From the NCBI GenBank assembly GCA_021234155.1, contig JAJEKV010000086.1:4391461-4455460 (forward strand): DNA of 64,000 bases, given 5' to 3'. Below are positions 13,041-24,413 of this stretch, piece by piece (within the stretch, counting starts at the first letter, position 1; each line of letters starts with the position of its first letter). The translations under genes were made by a program, and so were the position numbers. The DNA comes from Isoetes taiwanensis (lineage: Eukaryota > Streptophyta > Lycopodiopsida > Isoetales > Isoetaceae). The notes below the pieces were generated by a model that was not told the origin of the DNA, did not search any database, and saw only the letters and a program-made list of their open reading frames with translations.

Positions 13041-13296
13041 GCATATGGGATCACAAGAGAAATAGGAAGGACGGGCTATGGAAAAAACAGAAAAGAAAAC
13101 CGTAAATCGAAGGGATGAAATTAAAGTAAAAAGTTTAAGGGCCAAGATGTTGCATAGGCGTAAGAAGGGGTTGACATAGAATATTCATGATCTGACGGTC
13201 CAAAATGAAAGTTGTGGGAAAAAAAATTGGCGCTCGAGATGCTCTGCACACACTACATTTTGCTTTTATTATTATATATAGATATAGAAGATGAAC

Positions 13297-14077
13297 TCAA
13301 CTCTCACAAGAATTGCATTCAGTCATGTTGAATTTGTCAATCACAGTATTAATGTATTTCTCTTGAGAAAGTGTGATCCTCTTATTTTTTCTATCACATG
13401 CAACTTCAATTCCTAAGAACTGTCTCAATTCATCTAAATCAGACATTTTGAACTTATCCTTCAATATGATTTTGCATTTGTTTAGATCCTTGTGTTGTTG
13501 GCAGCCATAACACAATCATCCACATATAATCATATTATACAGTAGTCTTCCCCATATTCTTTCAAGTAATTATCTATGCATTTGTACCCTGTCTGGGTGA
13601 TTGTTTCAACCCATACACTGCTTTCTTTAGTCTCCAGATCTTATTTTCACCCTCCTCATAACCAGGTGCTTGTTTTATGAAAATTTCTTCCTCCAAGTCA
13701 GCATTTAAAAATGCTGTGCTAACATCCATATGATGTAGCTCTAAATCAGAAGCATTTGCTATAGCAATTAGCATCCTAATGCTTGTTAATTTTACTACTG
13801 GGGAGTAGGTCTCATCATAGTCCACTCCCCTTTTCTGAGAGCATCCCTGAGCTGCAAGTCTTGCCTTATATTTAGTGCTTCCATCTGCATTCAATTTTAG
13901 CTTATAAACCCATTTATTTCCAACAATGTTTTTGTGCTCAGGCATGTCAACCAATTCATAGGTTGAAGTTCTGTCAAATGAATTTATTTCATCTTCCATT
14001 GCCTCTTTCCATTTTTTTGCATTTAAGCTGTTCATAGCATCTTCAAAAGTCTCTGGAACTCCACTTTCTAAGATCAT
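13297..14077 (-). pseudogene. Copia 2 reverse transcriptase, broken and truncated
   Basis: The frame 14077-13574 carries the start of the RVT_2 family domain: WKEAMEDEINSF, NKWVYKLK, KARLAAQG, DYDETYSPVVK, HHMDVSTAFLNADLEEEIFI and YGLKQSPRQ. After a frameshift the catalytic YVDD is encoded at 13526-13515, followed by DLDELRQFLGIEV and ITLSQEKYI at 13515-13297. A TAG follows the residues CNSCES, and the Helitron border comes directly after. This enzyme would copy element RNA into DNA; it lacks its C-terminal part and RNase H. Confidence 0.9.
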
Positions 14078-14404
14078 TAATGCTTCAGTTATATTTCCTT
14101 TGTAAGAGTGCAGTCTGCTGCTTCTACCATCATTCTCTCTTCCATAATTTTCAATGTTTATGTTTAAGTCATCTTTTAGTCTTTCCCCTTCTGTTTTTCT
14201 CTTCTTGTGTACTGTATTTGGAAGTGCAATAGAATCTTCTTGTTTATTCTCTAGCCCCTGGTTGTTTTCAGTTTCCCCTTTTTCCTCTTCATCCTCATTA
14301 TCACTTTCAACATCATCAAGTTTTGATGCCTGTTAAACCCTCGGCCTCCTTTTGCTCTTCTTCTACCATGAATTTTGTTATATTCTGTTGTTTAGGTTCT
14401 GCAT

Positions 14405-14723
14405 TTATTCCCCTTGGCTTATATAGCTCCATTTCAATAAACTCAACATCCCTTTTGAGTGTTCATCATACCCTACTAGGTATGTTATTAATGATCTGTC
14501 ATCAAGCTTGAGTCTCTTCTCTTCTGGTACAAGAGTATAAGTTAAACAACCAAATACTCTATATTTATCATAGCTTGCAGTTTTCCTGTCCATATTTCTT
14601 CTGGACTTTTTCCTAACAATACTTTTGTTGGTAACACATTTTGTATCATAATAGCAGTTTTAACTGCCTCTTCCCAAAGATAGTTGGGCAGTCCTGAGTG
14701 CTTAAGCATTGCCCTTACTGCAT
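14405..14723 (-). pseudogene. Copia 2 integrase C-terminal linker, frameshifted
   Basis: The minus-strand frame 14593-14405 reads YRVFGCLTYTLVPEEKR and YLVGYDEHSKG, the conserved linker between the integrase core and reverse transcriptase in copia elements. Between it and the 463-codon frame the sequence still encodes the integrase Glu motif region, but in a shifted frame. The stretch 14078-14404 is an acidic, low-conservation spacer that I could not follow in one frame. Confidence 0.7.
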
Positions 14724-16115
14724 TTAGTATGCTTTTGTTTTTCCTTTCAGCAATGCCATTTTCTTCTTATCCCTTTCTTTGTGCAGTAATTTATGAATTT
14801 TGATGACATATATTCCCCTCCTTTGTCTGATCTGACACACTCGATTTTTTTTCCCTGTAGAACATTCTACTTCTGCTGCAAATACTCTAAAAGCTTCATA
14901 AGCTAAGTCCTTGCTTCTCAAACAATAAACCTTTGCTCTCCTATTGTAATCATCAATGAATGTAATGAAATATTTCTTACCATAAATTCCTGTTATATTG
15001 AGTGGACCACAGAGGTCTGTATGCACGAGTTCCAAAATTCCCCTTGCTCTTTTCTTTGATCTTGAAAAAGGCAACCGGCATTGTTTACCTAACATGCATC
15101 CCTTACATACATGATTGAAAACTTTGCAGTCAAAGCTTTGTATCAGTCCTTTGTTTATTAGATACTCAATATTCTTACAGTGTATGTGCCCAAGTCTCTC
15201 ATGCCAACATAACATGCCAGGAACAGTAGCAATGTTGATGTTGTTCAAACAGTGAGAATTTATGCCAAACAAGTTTCCAACACGTTTGCCTAAGAATTTC
15301 AATTTATTCCCTTCGTAAACTTTACATTCCAGTTGCTCAAATACAACTTTGAAGCCCATGTCAACTAGTTGACAAACTGAAATTAAGTTTCTGATCAAAC
15401 TTGGAACACATAACACATTTTCCAGATTATTAACTGCCTTTCCTTCTAAATCAAATAATTCTAATACTCCTACTTCATCAATCTTCTGCAAACCTCCATT
15501 TCCAACTTGTACATGCCCTCCTTTGTTCCCTTTGCATTCTTTTAACAATTTTGATGTGCAGGTTATGCTTTTTTCAGCTCCACTATCTAGAATTAAGAGA
15601 TCATCATCATTAATATTTGAGCAAGCAGTAAAAACTTTAGAATTTCTTACCTCATCATCTGTATCTGATGTTCCTTCCTCCAGCTTTACTTCTTCAGCTA
15701 CATTTGCTTCAAAAGCATTTCTTCCTCTTCCCCTACCTTTGCCTCTTATATTAGAATTTCTTCCTCCCCTTCCTCTACCTCTAGAATTATCTTTGGGTGT
15801 AGAGCAGGTTGAAGCATAATGGCCTCTACCTCCACAGTTATAACAGTTTATTTCCTTTGTCAAATTGGAACAGTTTATCTTGATATGTCCATGCTGGTTA
15901 CAGTTGAAACAAGGTCCAATTTTGCCTCCTTGACGATTTTTCCCTTTATTCTTGCCTTTTGTGAACTGAATCTGACTTGTTTCCTCTTCATCACCAACCT
16001 TGCTTTGCTCTATTTCAGTCTTTAACATCCTCTCAGTCTCCTCCATGGTCCTTGCTATTGTTCTGATGAAAACAGCTATGTTTTTTAAACTTGTCACCCT
16101 TCCGGAAATAGCCAT
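14724..16115 (-). pseudogene. Copia 2 gag C-terminus, protease, GAG-pre-integrase and integrase
   Basis: This is a 463-codon frame. Two zinc knuckles lie at about residues 69-106 (CFNCNQHGHIKINC and CYNCGGRGHYASTC), followed by a Gly/Arg-rich stretch. Protease LILDSGAEKS is near residue 173, GAG-pre-integrase CWHERLGHIHCKN near 300, and the zinc-binding CKGC near 335. The integrase core has HTDLCGPLNI and FITFIDDYNRR near 365-390. The frame ends with a shift before the catalytic Glu motif. It is an element polyprotein fragment, not a host gene. The upstream part of gag continues at 16123-16256 and, beyond the insertion, at 16812-17218. Confidence 0.9.
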
Positions 16116-16122
16116 GTTGCTG

Positions 16123-16256
16123 CTAAGAGTAAGTCATCCCTGCACCTTCAAGATCTGCAATTATGTTATCAAAGTTTTGCAAGAAGTCATTCACATTACT
16201 TTTATCCACAAGCTTCAACCTTCTTAATTCATTCTCTAAGACATCAATCTGTGACG
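16123..16256 (-). pseudogene. Copia 2 gag middle segment
   Basis: Contains VLENELRRLKLVDKSNVNDFLQ and FDNIIADLEGAGM. This aligns directly with LDKELRKLRLREEDDLTNFF and FDSIVADLEGAGV of copia 1 and shows where the frame should join. It is separated from the gag start by the inverted-repeat element at 16257-16811, and from the downstream frame by a frameshift near 16120. Confidence 0.8.
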
Positions 16257-16811
16257 CATTAGAGGTAATTTGAGATCTCCTTTTGTCCCCATAAGAATCC
16301 TCCAATAGAATGAGTACTCTACATCAAACTGCAATTAATGCAGCATTAACAACTTCATTGCTGTCGTTTTTTCCCTATAACTTTTGATCTACTCATGAAA
16401 ATGCTGCGGCGTTTGTTGCATTAGAGGCAGAATGAAAAGATCTTTCAAGTGATATATGGTTATGATGTATTTCAATACAAGCCATACGTGTTAACCTTAA
16501 AAAATATGGTTTTTTGCTCTTTTCTTATATATTTACATCCCAAAAGATATAACAATGGGTTGTCATTAGAAAGATCTTGAGGAGACGAATCCATTGCCAC
16601 AAATAGTGTTTGAATCGGAGTTTTTGATCAAAAGTTATAGTAAAAAAATGACACTGCAAAAGTTAGTTAGAACTGCATTAATTACTGCTGCCACATAATA
16701 CTGGAATAAAATACACTGGAGCTCTTCTCTTATTGGACAGTTTAAAAAGCTGATGTGGCTTTTTAAGCATCCCTTAATGGGACAAAATGAGATCTCAAAT
16801 TACCTCTAATG
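16257..16811. mobile_element. Inverted-repeat (foldback/MITE) element inserted in copia 2 gag
   Basis: The outermost 23 bases at 16257-16279 (CATTAGAGGTAATTTGAGAT and three more) are the exact reverse complement of 16789-16811. The inverted similarity continues inward in diverged form: CCAATAGAATGAG near 16302 against CTCTTATTGG near 16727, then ATAACTTTTGATC and AAGATCTTTC-like blocks on both arms. The copia 1 gag runs straight through this point, so it is an insertion. No ORF is seen inside and no clear target-site duplication was found. Confidence 0.7.
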
Positions 16812-17218
16812 AAGTTTTTTCTTCATATGTCATTAACATGTACTTCCACATTTCTCTGGGATGCTTCCCTCTTAATTTCAAAACAATTCTAGAACTCACT
16901 TTACTCATTATTATTCCCTATGCTTCCCTTAGCTTGGCTTGATTCTCACTTCCTTCACCTGCTCCAGAGGTTACACTAACCCCTCTGACTTCTCCTCCAG
17001 CTGTACTTTCAGCTTCTGTTGAGGAGCTCCCTTCTTTAGCTATATTAGAAAGCTTGTACCCAATTCCTTTTACTATATTATCAGTTGGTTCAATGATGTC
17101 CCACAAATCCTCAACTTGTAGGACAAGTTTTATCTTTTCTTTCCAGACCTGAAAGGCTGAATTCCCTTTAAATACTTCAATAGCATTCAAAAGTCCTGCA
17201 CTAAAACGGCTACACATT
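16812..17218 (-). pseudogene. Copia 2 gag N-terminus
   Basis: Starts at the ATG 17216-17218, seven bases downstream of the primer-binding site. It contains MCSRFSAGLLNAIEVF and the copia-gag signature FQVWKEKIKLVLQVEDLWD, then a Ser/Gly/Glu-rich insertion and a stop near 16918. The following RGKHPREMWKYMLMTYEEKTS, matching RGKIPGEIWKYLLKHFEEK of copia 1, is in another frame up to the inverted-repeat element. Confidence 0.8.
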
Positions 17219-17224
17219 TTGCTA

Positions 17225-17236
17225 GGTCTGATACCA
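17225..17236 (-). other. Primer-binding site of copia 2 (tRNA-Met)
   Basis: Minus-strand TGGTATCAGACC, complementary to a Met-tRNA 3' end, lies one base inside the LTR boundary. Confidence 0.85.
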
Positions 17237-17237
17237 A

Positions 17238-17796
17238 TGTGAGAAGTTATCAACAATGTTCATAAAATACAAAATGTCTAGAGCATTAAATTGTTTCACA
17301 CTTCTACAACTTCATTGTAACAACCTTCAACTATAATCTTATAGGAATGATTATTCAGTGCAAAGAAACAAAGATCATAAAATCTTAAGTTAATCTTAGA
17401 GTTATCAATGGTAATCTTTAACCATTGAAATTCTAACCATTGAAATTAAATCAATGCAAATCACTGTTCATGTAATACAATGCAGATCACTGTTCATGTA
17501 ATACTTCAGCAATGGTCAATTACCTCCTCGACTTGACCTAAGATTAAAACAGCTCCAAGGAATATACCAAGCAACAATCAATTCTTCTTTGTATAATTAT
17601 ATAGGGCAGTTCCGGCGGTTGTGGAACTGCCCAGCTCTGTGGAGCAGCCCTGATCCTCTACTACTGCCAGATTCCATGGAGTTTCCCTTTTTCAAATAAC
17701 CTTTTGTCTCCAAACTATTCGACCGAGCAAAAATAATATCTTCAATAATATTTTTCAACTGGTTATGTCATTTAATACCAAGGTTCTTTCCTAACA
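17238..17796 (-). repeat. LTR of copia 2
   Basis: On the minus strand it starts TGTTAGGAAAGAACC and ends AACTTCTCACA, so it has TG...CA ends. Its length is 559 bp. It contains a local duplication (TCACTGTTCATGTAATAC twice near 17460-17510). It lies directly upstream of the primer site. The partner LTR is absent from the window. Confidence 0.75.
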
Positions 17797-18577
17797 ACCA
17801 TATGCATAATCCTTGCACAAACCTAGATAGTTTGCATTTTTTCTATCTTCACCATATAGGATCATTTTTCAAGAAGAAATAATCATTTTCTCTTTGGTCT
17901 CCACAGAATGCCAAGTAGCTCTGTTATAATGTTGCTCAACAGCAATTTAATTTTTCACTGCCATTCTTTGTAGCTTTCTCTGCCATTAACTACTGAGTAT
18001 TTATCCTTGAATAACAAAGTTGTGAACTGAATATTTTCTAACAACTGCCTGACTTATTACCTCAGCATAAGCATATCAACCTCAGACTCAAGCCTAGCCA
18101 CAGACGCCAGCTCAATAAATCCACAGCTAATCAAGATCCTTAGCTAACATACTTCACTAAAGTAGCTTGAAATGATTCCGAAGAGAGAGAGGAAAACATG
18201 ACTACAAACCAGCCATAGAAAAGATTCAGTCCTCAAGTAGACCCCCCCTGCACATACTTAGAAAAGAAACACCGATGTCGTAAGGGATTCAGAATAAATG
18301 GCTCGTCCCGATAGCATACAACACATAAGCCTTCTTGTGTAGTTATGCAACAAAACTATCTTTCCGGTTACAGGTCTGGAACATTTGGTCATATCTGGCC
18401 AAGACACTGCAATGGGTGCAGGTCAAAACCACACTAGAGCAGCCTTCAAACTAAAGCTGAATGCAAAAATGTCCTAATATCCAGAAACGAACCAATGAAG
18501 TAGCTTAAACACTGAAAAATTGCCAACAAGACTTATCACGATAGGCATGACCAGAATTGAAAGCAAAAGAGGCAGAG
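17797..18577. other. Unassigned DNA left of the duplication
   Basis: AT-rich single-copy-looking sequence with no ORF above 60 codons and no recognisable repeat. It ends where the duplicated unit begins. Confidence 0.5.
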
Positions 18578-19347
18578 TCTGTGTATCTGTAGCTTGAGGC
18601 CACAAAAGAAGCCCCACACGCCACTCCTTATCTACTGCCCGAAGCATGCCAGCTCCATCCAGAGCTCATCCAGCTATGATTTAGGAAAGATTTGCAAGAA
18701 CAACTGCAGGGTCGGGCCTCTCGACGTGCCCTAAGGTGTTTTTTGTGTCCTAACCGCCATCATCGGCTCATTTTTTGCTCTGCTCTCCTTGTCCAAAAAA
18801 ATAAAAAACAGAGTTGCATTATTCGTAGTTCTGCACCTCTTGTGCTTGTGGGTTTAAGGGGGTAGAGACATAAAGGCTAATAGAAGTAAAGATATTTCTA
18901 GATAACTCCCATAAACCCCAATAAATGCAGTCTGTGCGCAAGAATCCACCTGGTTGTAGATGCTATGCCAAAATTGAGCACCATACAACGGACATAATGT
19001 TGAAGTGGAGATGGAGCCTTGCTGACCGTGGGTATTGGGGCTCCTATAGTGTGCTAGGCTTATAGTCGGTCACCGCGTGTGGGCTGGGTATGGGTCCGAC
19101 GCCCCCTGGATCATAGGCATAGTCTGATGGGACGCTTTAGGCTCGATAGGTGCGGTGAGCCGACCTACGGATTTTGAGGGGTGAGTCGGGTACGGATGCA
19201 TGGGCGCCAGTGGTACTATGATCCTCTAGCCACCCATGGAAGCATTGTGCTCCGGGAAGGGGTTCGTCTTTTTCCTGCCTCAATGGACTGGGGAGAGTAG
19301 CCTCATAGGGTGACTCCATGAGCTCACATCTCCGAAAGGTTACAGTC

Positions 19348-19396
19348 GGGTGAAAGTATGCTGGTGGGTAGCAAAAGCATGCGTCCGGACGCATGC
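19348..19396 (+). repeat. Left TIR plus 20-bp palindrome of the 7.4-kb transposon
   Basis: The TIR is 19348-19376. Next to it, 19377-19396 is a perfect 20-bp palindrome (GCATGCGTCC and its complement), which occurs identically in the MITE at 27945-27964. The right end has no matching palindrome. Confidence 0.85.
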
Positions 19397-20843
19397 TTAT
19401 AGCAGGGTTTTAGCCGCTATCGCCACCCCCCCGCTTTTGCTTAATCCGGTGCTGATGGGCGAATCGCCATTTCTTTTACGCCCTTCATGTACTCGACGCC
19501 CACCTCACGAACGAGCCGTTAGGAAAAATGATTGTGGGCTTCGGCTGGATTTTCGCTACGAGTGGTGTGGTAGTACGTTGTAAATTGGATTACTTCGCCA
19601 TGGCCCGGTCGAATTTCTCCCTCCAATTCACTTATCCTCCCTCTCTCGAAATTTCATGGCGCCCCCGATACCGGCCTGAGGCAATCACACGCTTAGCATT
19701 GGATTTTCGGCCGATGAATCCCAATACTGATGTTCCGTTTTGTTGGATGTCAATGCAACACAGAAATATCACGTGAAGATCCAGTTTCCTCGCAATTTAC
19801 AAGAAATTGGATGCAAATGAAAAAGAGAGAATACGATTACTTAATAAGATGAGAAAAGCAAATGCTGAACGGAGGATCTCGAAAGCATGAGACGCAGGCA
19901 AGAAATAGCCAAGCAAGTAGTTGATTACTTCAATAAGCTCACCAAAAACATTCACCAACTCAAGGCCGATGTGATGAAGAGGGTGGTTCATCACCACCTA
20001 AATGGGAATCTCGGAACACGGAATTTTGCCAAATCCAAAGGAGTGCAAGGCGTGGGTGCCGCTCAACAACTTGAAATGCATACAATGGCAGCCACAAAGA
20101 GGCAAAGGAACCATGATGTTTGGAGAGCCGAAACCTCGACAATCGGTGATGGCTTCTTCCACAAAATCGAGATGCAATTCCACTATGGCGGTGGCTGTTA
20201 GGTGCATCTAATTCTTGCTTTCATGCCTGTGCTTCTTCGCTTTTAAGTGCTTTTAAGTGCTTGTATATCTTTGAAAGTGATGCCGGATGAGATATGTTCA
20301 TTGATTAATGTGCAATATTTCTTATGATAGGTTGCATGAGGTCAACAATTGCAATCGCCGCTTTGCATTAAGAAAATCGAAGCAGCCCTTGAAATGGTCC
20401 GTGGTCTAGCTTCCAAAGGAGGTTGAGGTGTGATTCTCTCACCCCGCTTGCAAGCAAAGCATAACAGTGCGGAAACAAAATAGCGTAGTCTCTCCTTGCA
20501 AGAAAGATGTTGTGAACAATCGTTGGAGAGTCAAGGCTTCGAATTTCTTATCCCTTGCACCTTATGGAGGTCACAATTATAAGTTTCCATACAAATTTTT
20601 CTTTGCTATTGTTGCATAAATATTTCTAACCAACGGCCACCATTCACCGGAGCTATTTCAACAATACAAAAAGGCACATCCCCAACACCCTGCTTGCTTA
20701 AAGGCTTTCGAGAAGTTGAAGCCTATTTATGTAAAGAAAGTATCGAAAAGGGAAACCCGTTGTTGCATATACCATATGAAGTTGGAGTATGCCGGGTAGC
20801 CCCGAATGCATTAAGGTCGTGGCCCCGGATTTCATGGTGATGA
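19397..20843 (+). other. Left part of the 7.4-kb transposon, no recognised gene
   Basis: A 104-codon plus-strand frame at 19887-20201 begins with a helical, Lys/Gln-rich stretch (RRRQEIAKQVVDYFNKLTKN). It could be an N-terminal part of the transposase gene or a separate small protein. No domain is recognised. Several C-rich runs suggest a GC-rich leader near 19420-19500. Confidence 0.35.
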
Positions 20844-23004
20844 GTGCAAGTGCACCGCAGGTCCTGTGGACCTGGTGAGACGGTCCGACCAGCCAATATA
20901 TGTATGACTCAACCAAATGAGCTTTGGAGGGTCGTGGTTTGCAACAAGAGCGAGGGTGAAGAATGGCATAAACATGATCGCTTGATGCGGACATGTCGGC
21001 GTGGCATAAAAACTCTTCCTATATGTCCAAGAGAGAGAGAGAATCATGAGTTCTTGCTTGAATGGAAGACGCTTGAAAAGGTAATACTCTCTTCATTGCA
21101 TCTTTGCAACATGCCGATATGTCTTGCCATCCGGCCGAAAACCGCTTTTGTGCTTTCAACTTGCGCTAATCTTCCGCTTTTATGCTACGCACTTTGTTAC
21201 GATTCCAAAGGAGACAAAGAGGCTGGTGGAGTTGCAGATCGTTACCAAGGAGGGTGCCGTGTGGCGCCAGAAAGAAAAGAGCCAATGCCACCAAGAAGGG
21301 AAACAAAAGTAAGAAATCCAAGGTAGTCGGTGGGACACGACTGAAGCTGCAGACACAAGTTGAGAAGAAGGGAAACAAAAGTAAGAAATCCAAGCAAGCT
21401 GGTGGGACACATACCTTGAAGTCTGCAAAGACAAGATGAGACCTCAAATGGCAAGGGGAAAAAAAAAGAAAGGACCAAAGCCACCCTCGATTGTCTTACA
21501 AGAGAACGCCATTGAAGGATTTCATTTCATATCCGTGTTCCACATTGAAGATATTCGTGCCACACAATTCTGAGGGGCTAGATGGCGTGCCATGCAATTC
21601 AGGAGTTGCCTGACAATATCCAAGATGACACCATTGTTTTAGAATTGATTTTGCAGAGAATTACAAACATAAAAATACAAAGGAGGTTCAAAGCCGATTG
21701 GCACAATGACCGATAACAATTCTCGTCCCACATCACATATAGGATGGACATCAATTCTGGGATCAGAAAGCTATTGAAGGAAACCCATTTTTACTTGAGT
21801 GATGACAAGCTTCATGACACTCTTTTTGTGCAGCACTGTCTTAGAAAGCACAATTCATGGCTTGTATCAAATGGTGTAGATTTCTCCAGGCATATAGTTT
21901 GGTCAGATGGTTGTTCTAGCCAATTCAAATCTGCCCGGCCATTCTATTTCCTACCAAGATATCACCATGAGCTAGGGAAGGAAATAGTATGGAATTTCTT
22001 TGGGACAGCCCATGGTAAGGGAGAGCACGATGGGCAAGGGGCAGTCCTTAAAGGGGCATTCACTAGAGAGCAGCTCAAGTATGATGGGGTGAGATTTAGG
22101 GGGGCTTCTTGATGCATGTGAATTCGCAACTCGCTGGAATGAAGGTACCAACAACGGGGACATCAAAAGGTATTATGCTTTCATCTGCTGTATTCTGTTG
22201 AGTAGTGTTTGCCAGAACTCTTTGTAATGTGTTTGAATAGTGCTTTCATCCGCTTTTAAGTCTTTCGTCAACGGAACTGTCGACTTGTGATGAGTAGTCT
22301 TTGTATTATCTTTGTCTGTGAGATGCAATACCGTTGTTTCCTTGCGTACTTCGGGTAATTGGAAAGGATGATGTTGATAGGACGTAACCCACTGGATCGC
22401 GCCGGGTGGAAGGGACCAAGCAAATACACAGCATCCGGACATACTTGGCCAAATCAAGCACAAGGGTGGCTCATAGAGGTTTAAGTTGTTTCTGTGGTAA
22501 CTGTTTGAAAGGAAACTGGTCATCTTGTGTGAACAAGCACAGATTGAAGAATTGGAAATATGTTACACTAAAGCCAGATAAGTCTACTGGTGAAGGTACT
22601 GAAGACGAAATCGATGAGGCATTTTTTGAAGGTGATGGAGAATGGCTATCCCGAAAACGTAGGAAGGTGATAACTTTCTTTGTTGTAGCCCGGCGGCGGA
22701 AATCGAGAATGCAGATTTCTATGTGGTCAAATGTGTTAAGCCGAGGCATATCCTTGACAGAATTGTCAAGGATAGCTGGGGTCAGACCTTCAATGTGGAT
22801 GAACATGTGTTGGCTGGTTTGTACTATGCTGCCCAGCCAGATGGTAGTTGGGAGCTACTTGAAGACAAAGGCCTGACTTTCCAAAGACATCATCACGTAT
22901 CAGCTATCAAGTTTGAGATGAATCAGATTCCTGGCACCAACAGATTTTCCCTTGAACAGGCTACTCACCAGATGATCCTTGACAGTCTGCCATATGAAGG
23001 TTGA
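20844..23004 (+). pseudogene. DDE-type transposase of the 7.4-kb element, broken
   Basis: Pieces in different frames line up as one gene. 20844-21100 has a Cys-containing region ending LMRTC...LPICPRERENHEF. 21240-21440 is basic, with GNKSKKSK twice. 21640-21710 encodes IDFAENYKHKNTKEVQS. 21744-22112 encodes HIVWSDGCSSQFKSARPF and FFGTAHGKGEHDGQGAVLK. 22406-22570 has a Cys-rich stretch (LSCFCGNCLKGNWSSC). 22723-23004 is a C-terminal domain with SWGQTFNVDEHV. DFAENY, SDG and HGK-x-EHDG resemble conserved catalytic-core motifs of a eukaryotic transposon-encoded family; the acidic residues are presumably metal-binding. At least five frame breaks are present, some perhaps sequencing errors. Confidence 0.7.
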
Positions 23005-23141
23005 ATATGCTTGGCCTAGTTGTTTTATCATTGTAACAAATCTGTAGTTACTTGTGTACTTGTCTCAAATTTTGATCATTGTATTGGAGACAATGCCCCT
23101 AAGACAATGTTTGTAGTATTGGTTTGAATTATTGGAGTATC

Positions 23142-23990
23142 TTAGTATTGGAAACAATGCTTGTAGTATTGGAGAGTAAGCTTGATATATATTACAGTGA
23201 TGTCAACCTGTGAGATCGTTTCCTGTACAGCATGGGAAGACAAGTACTCCAAAGTTGGACACACAAACTTCTGCAAGAAGTTGTCCTCTTCTTGCCCCTT
23301 GAAAGGCATAATGGGAAGGGTTGTGTGTGCAGGGTTTAGAAACCCTTTGTGTAGGCTGTCATCAACCAAGAAAATCATACCATGATTTTGAGGAAAATCC
23401 TCAAGTACAACCTTCAACTCCTTGAAAAAAATCTGCTTTTCTGGTCTGTTTGGATGCTTGCATGCATAGCAATGCTCTTGACCATAAACCTTCAAGAATC
23501 TGGTCTGCAAATCAGGGAACAATGCATCCACCATATCCCTTGTATTCCGAAGTAGAGAAGCACTCCAAATAACAATATCAAACCTCTGCAGTGCCCACTC
23601 CACAAACTCATGATACCCTGGTCTGCAAATGAGGTACTTATTTGCGCTTCTTTACAACATGCTTGGTTTGTGGTGGAGGCAAGATTTTCCCCGCTTCATT
23701 CTCCTCTGTTGTGTTCGTGCCGAGACACCATTTACGCCCGGCACCATCAACTTCCGTGCGGTGTCCATCCTGGGCGTTTGCAACCACTGTCGATGTGTGT
23801 CTTTGCATCGTGCTTGTCCAGGCTTTGCAATGTGTCTTTGACTCTGGCGGAAGTGCTATCGGGAGGTCTTTGACAATCTTTGCAACCTCTTTGGACTCTG
23901 CTTTATCTTTGCTACCGATGATGGAGAGTGCTGATAGCCATAGTCGATTCATCCTTATTGGTATCTCCCCACGCCCCAATGTATGGGTGT
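23142..23990 (-). pseudogene. FCP1/NIF-like (HAD) phosphatase domain protein in the transposon
   Basis: The minus frame 23603-23142 (153 codons) reads FVEWALQRFDIVIWSAS, then FPDL, then FLVDDSLHKGFLNPAHTTLP and PFKGQEEDNFL. These are the second half of the FCP1 homology domain: WS(A/S)S carries the motif 2 Ser and VDDS carries the motif 4 Asp pair. Just upstream, in another frame near 23750, KLMVPGVNGV stands where plant FCP1-like proteins have LDLNG or LDLDET; the nucleophile Asp reads Gly here. The N-terminal part (23979-23638) is charged and low-complexity. The family dephosphorylates phosphoserine, classically in the RNA polymerase II tail. Presence in a DNA transposon suggests capture or a transposon accessory gene. 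Confidence 0.65.
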
Positions 23991-24413
23991 TTCCCCGCTA
24001 TCGGAAACCCTTGCTTTGCCTTTGTCCCCTGTTTCTTCATTCACGACTGCCTTGTTCTCCCCGCATGCAAGGATGAGCTGCAATTAACAACCTGAAATTC
24101 TGAAACACATTCTGAAATATAACAGATAACAGCACCTTTTGTATGTTAGAGGTTGTCTTTGGCACTTCTTTATCTCAGATTGTCTTCTTCATCAGATTCA
24201 CTAAGTATAACCATTGGCTGCCTTCTTTTTCTGCAGACAAGTTTTTACAGAATCCTAAGTTGAATAATCCAAACCAAAATTTGCACATTAAAGGTGGAAT
24301 AAAACAGGGATCAAATATATTAATTGTTTGAACAAAAACCTTTTGGCTGATGGTTTAGGGTTGTCTTGCAAAATCAAGGTTTGCTTGCCTGAAATACATA
24401 AGGCAAACTTACA

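Larger units (their letters stand above)
5649..13282 (-). mobile_element. Large non-autonomous Helitron-like element D
   Basis: On the minus strand the element begins TCTATATATAATAAT at 13282. Its 3' end at 5676-5649 has the perfect hairpin GCCCAGC-AAC-GCTGGGC followed by CTAG and flanked by A|T context. The same 3' hairpin and CTAG recur in the Helitrons at 33476-41276 and 52570-54890, the latter with a proven empty site. A second, mutated 3' end (CTAG at 5787-5790 followed by a damaged hairpin) lies inside, so 5649-5786 may be a tiny tandem remnant and 5787-13282 the main element. No Rep/helicase coding is seen. The right end abuts copia 2 reverse transcriptase, which it truncates. Confidence 0.6.
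13283..17796 (-). mobile_element. Ty1/copia retrotransposon 2, truncated and interrupted
   Basis: The minus-strand order is LTR (17796-17238), tRNA-Met primer site, gag, protease, GAG-pre-integrase, integrase and reverse transcriptase. It is cut off by the Helitron end at 13282 shortly after the YVDD motif. RNase H and the second LTR are missing. Gag is split by an inverted-repeat element at 16257-16811. Gag, protease and most of integrase share one 463-codon frame, so it is better preserved than copia 1. Its missing 3' part is not on the other side of the Helitron, so a deletion accompanied or preceded that insertion. Confidence 0.85.

Noticed and set aside
5649-13282. That copia 1 and copia 2 are one element split by Helitron D
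   Set aside because: Each has its own gag, protease, integrase, primer site and LTR edge, and their sequences differ throughout.
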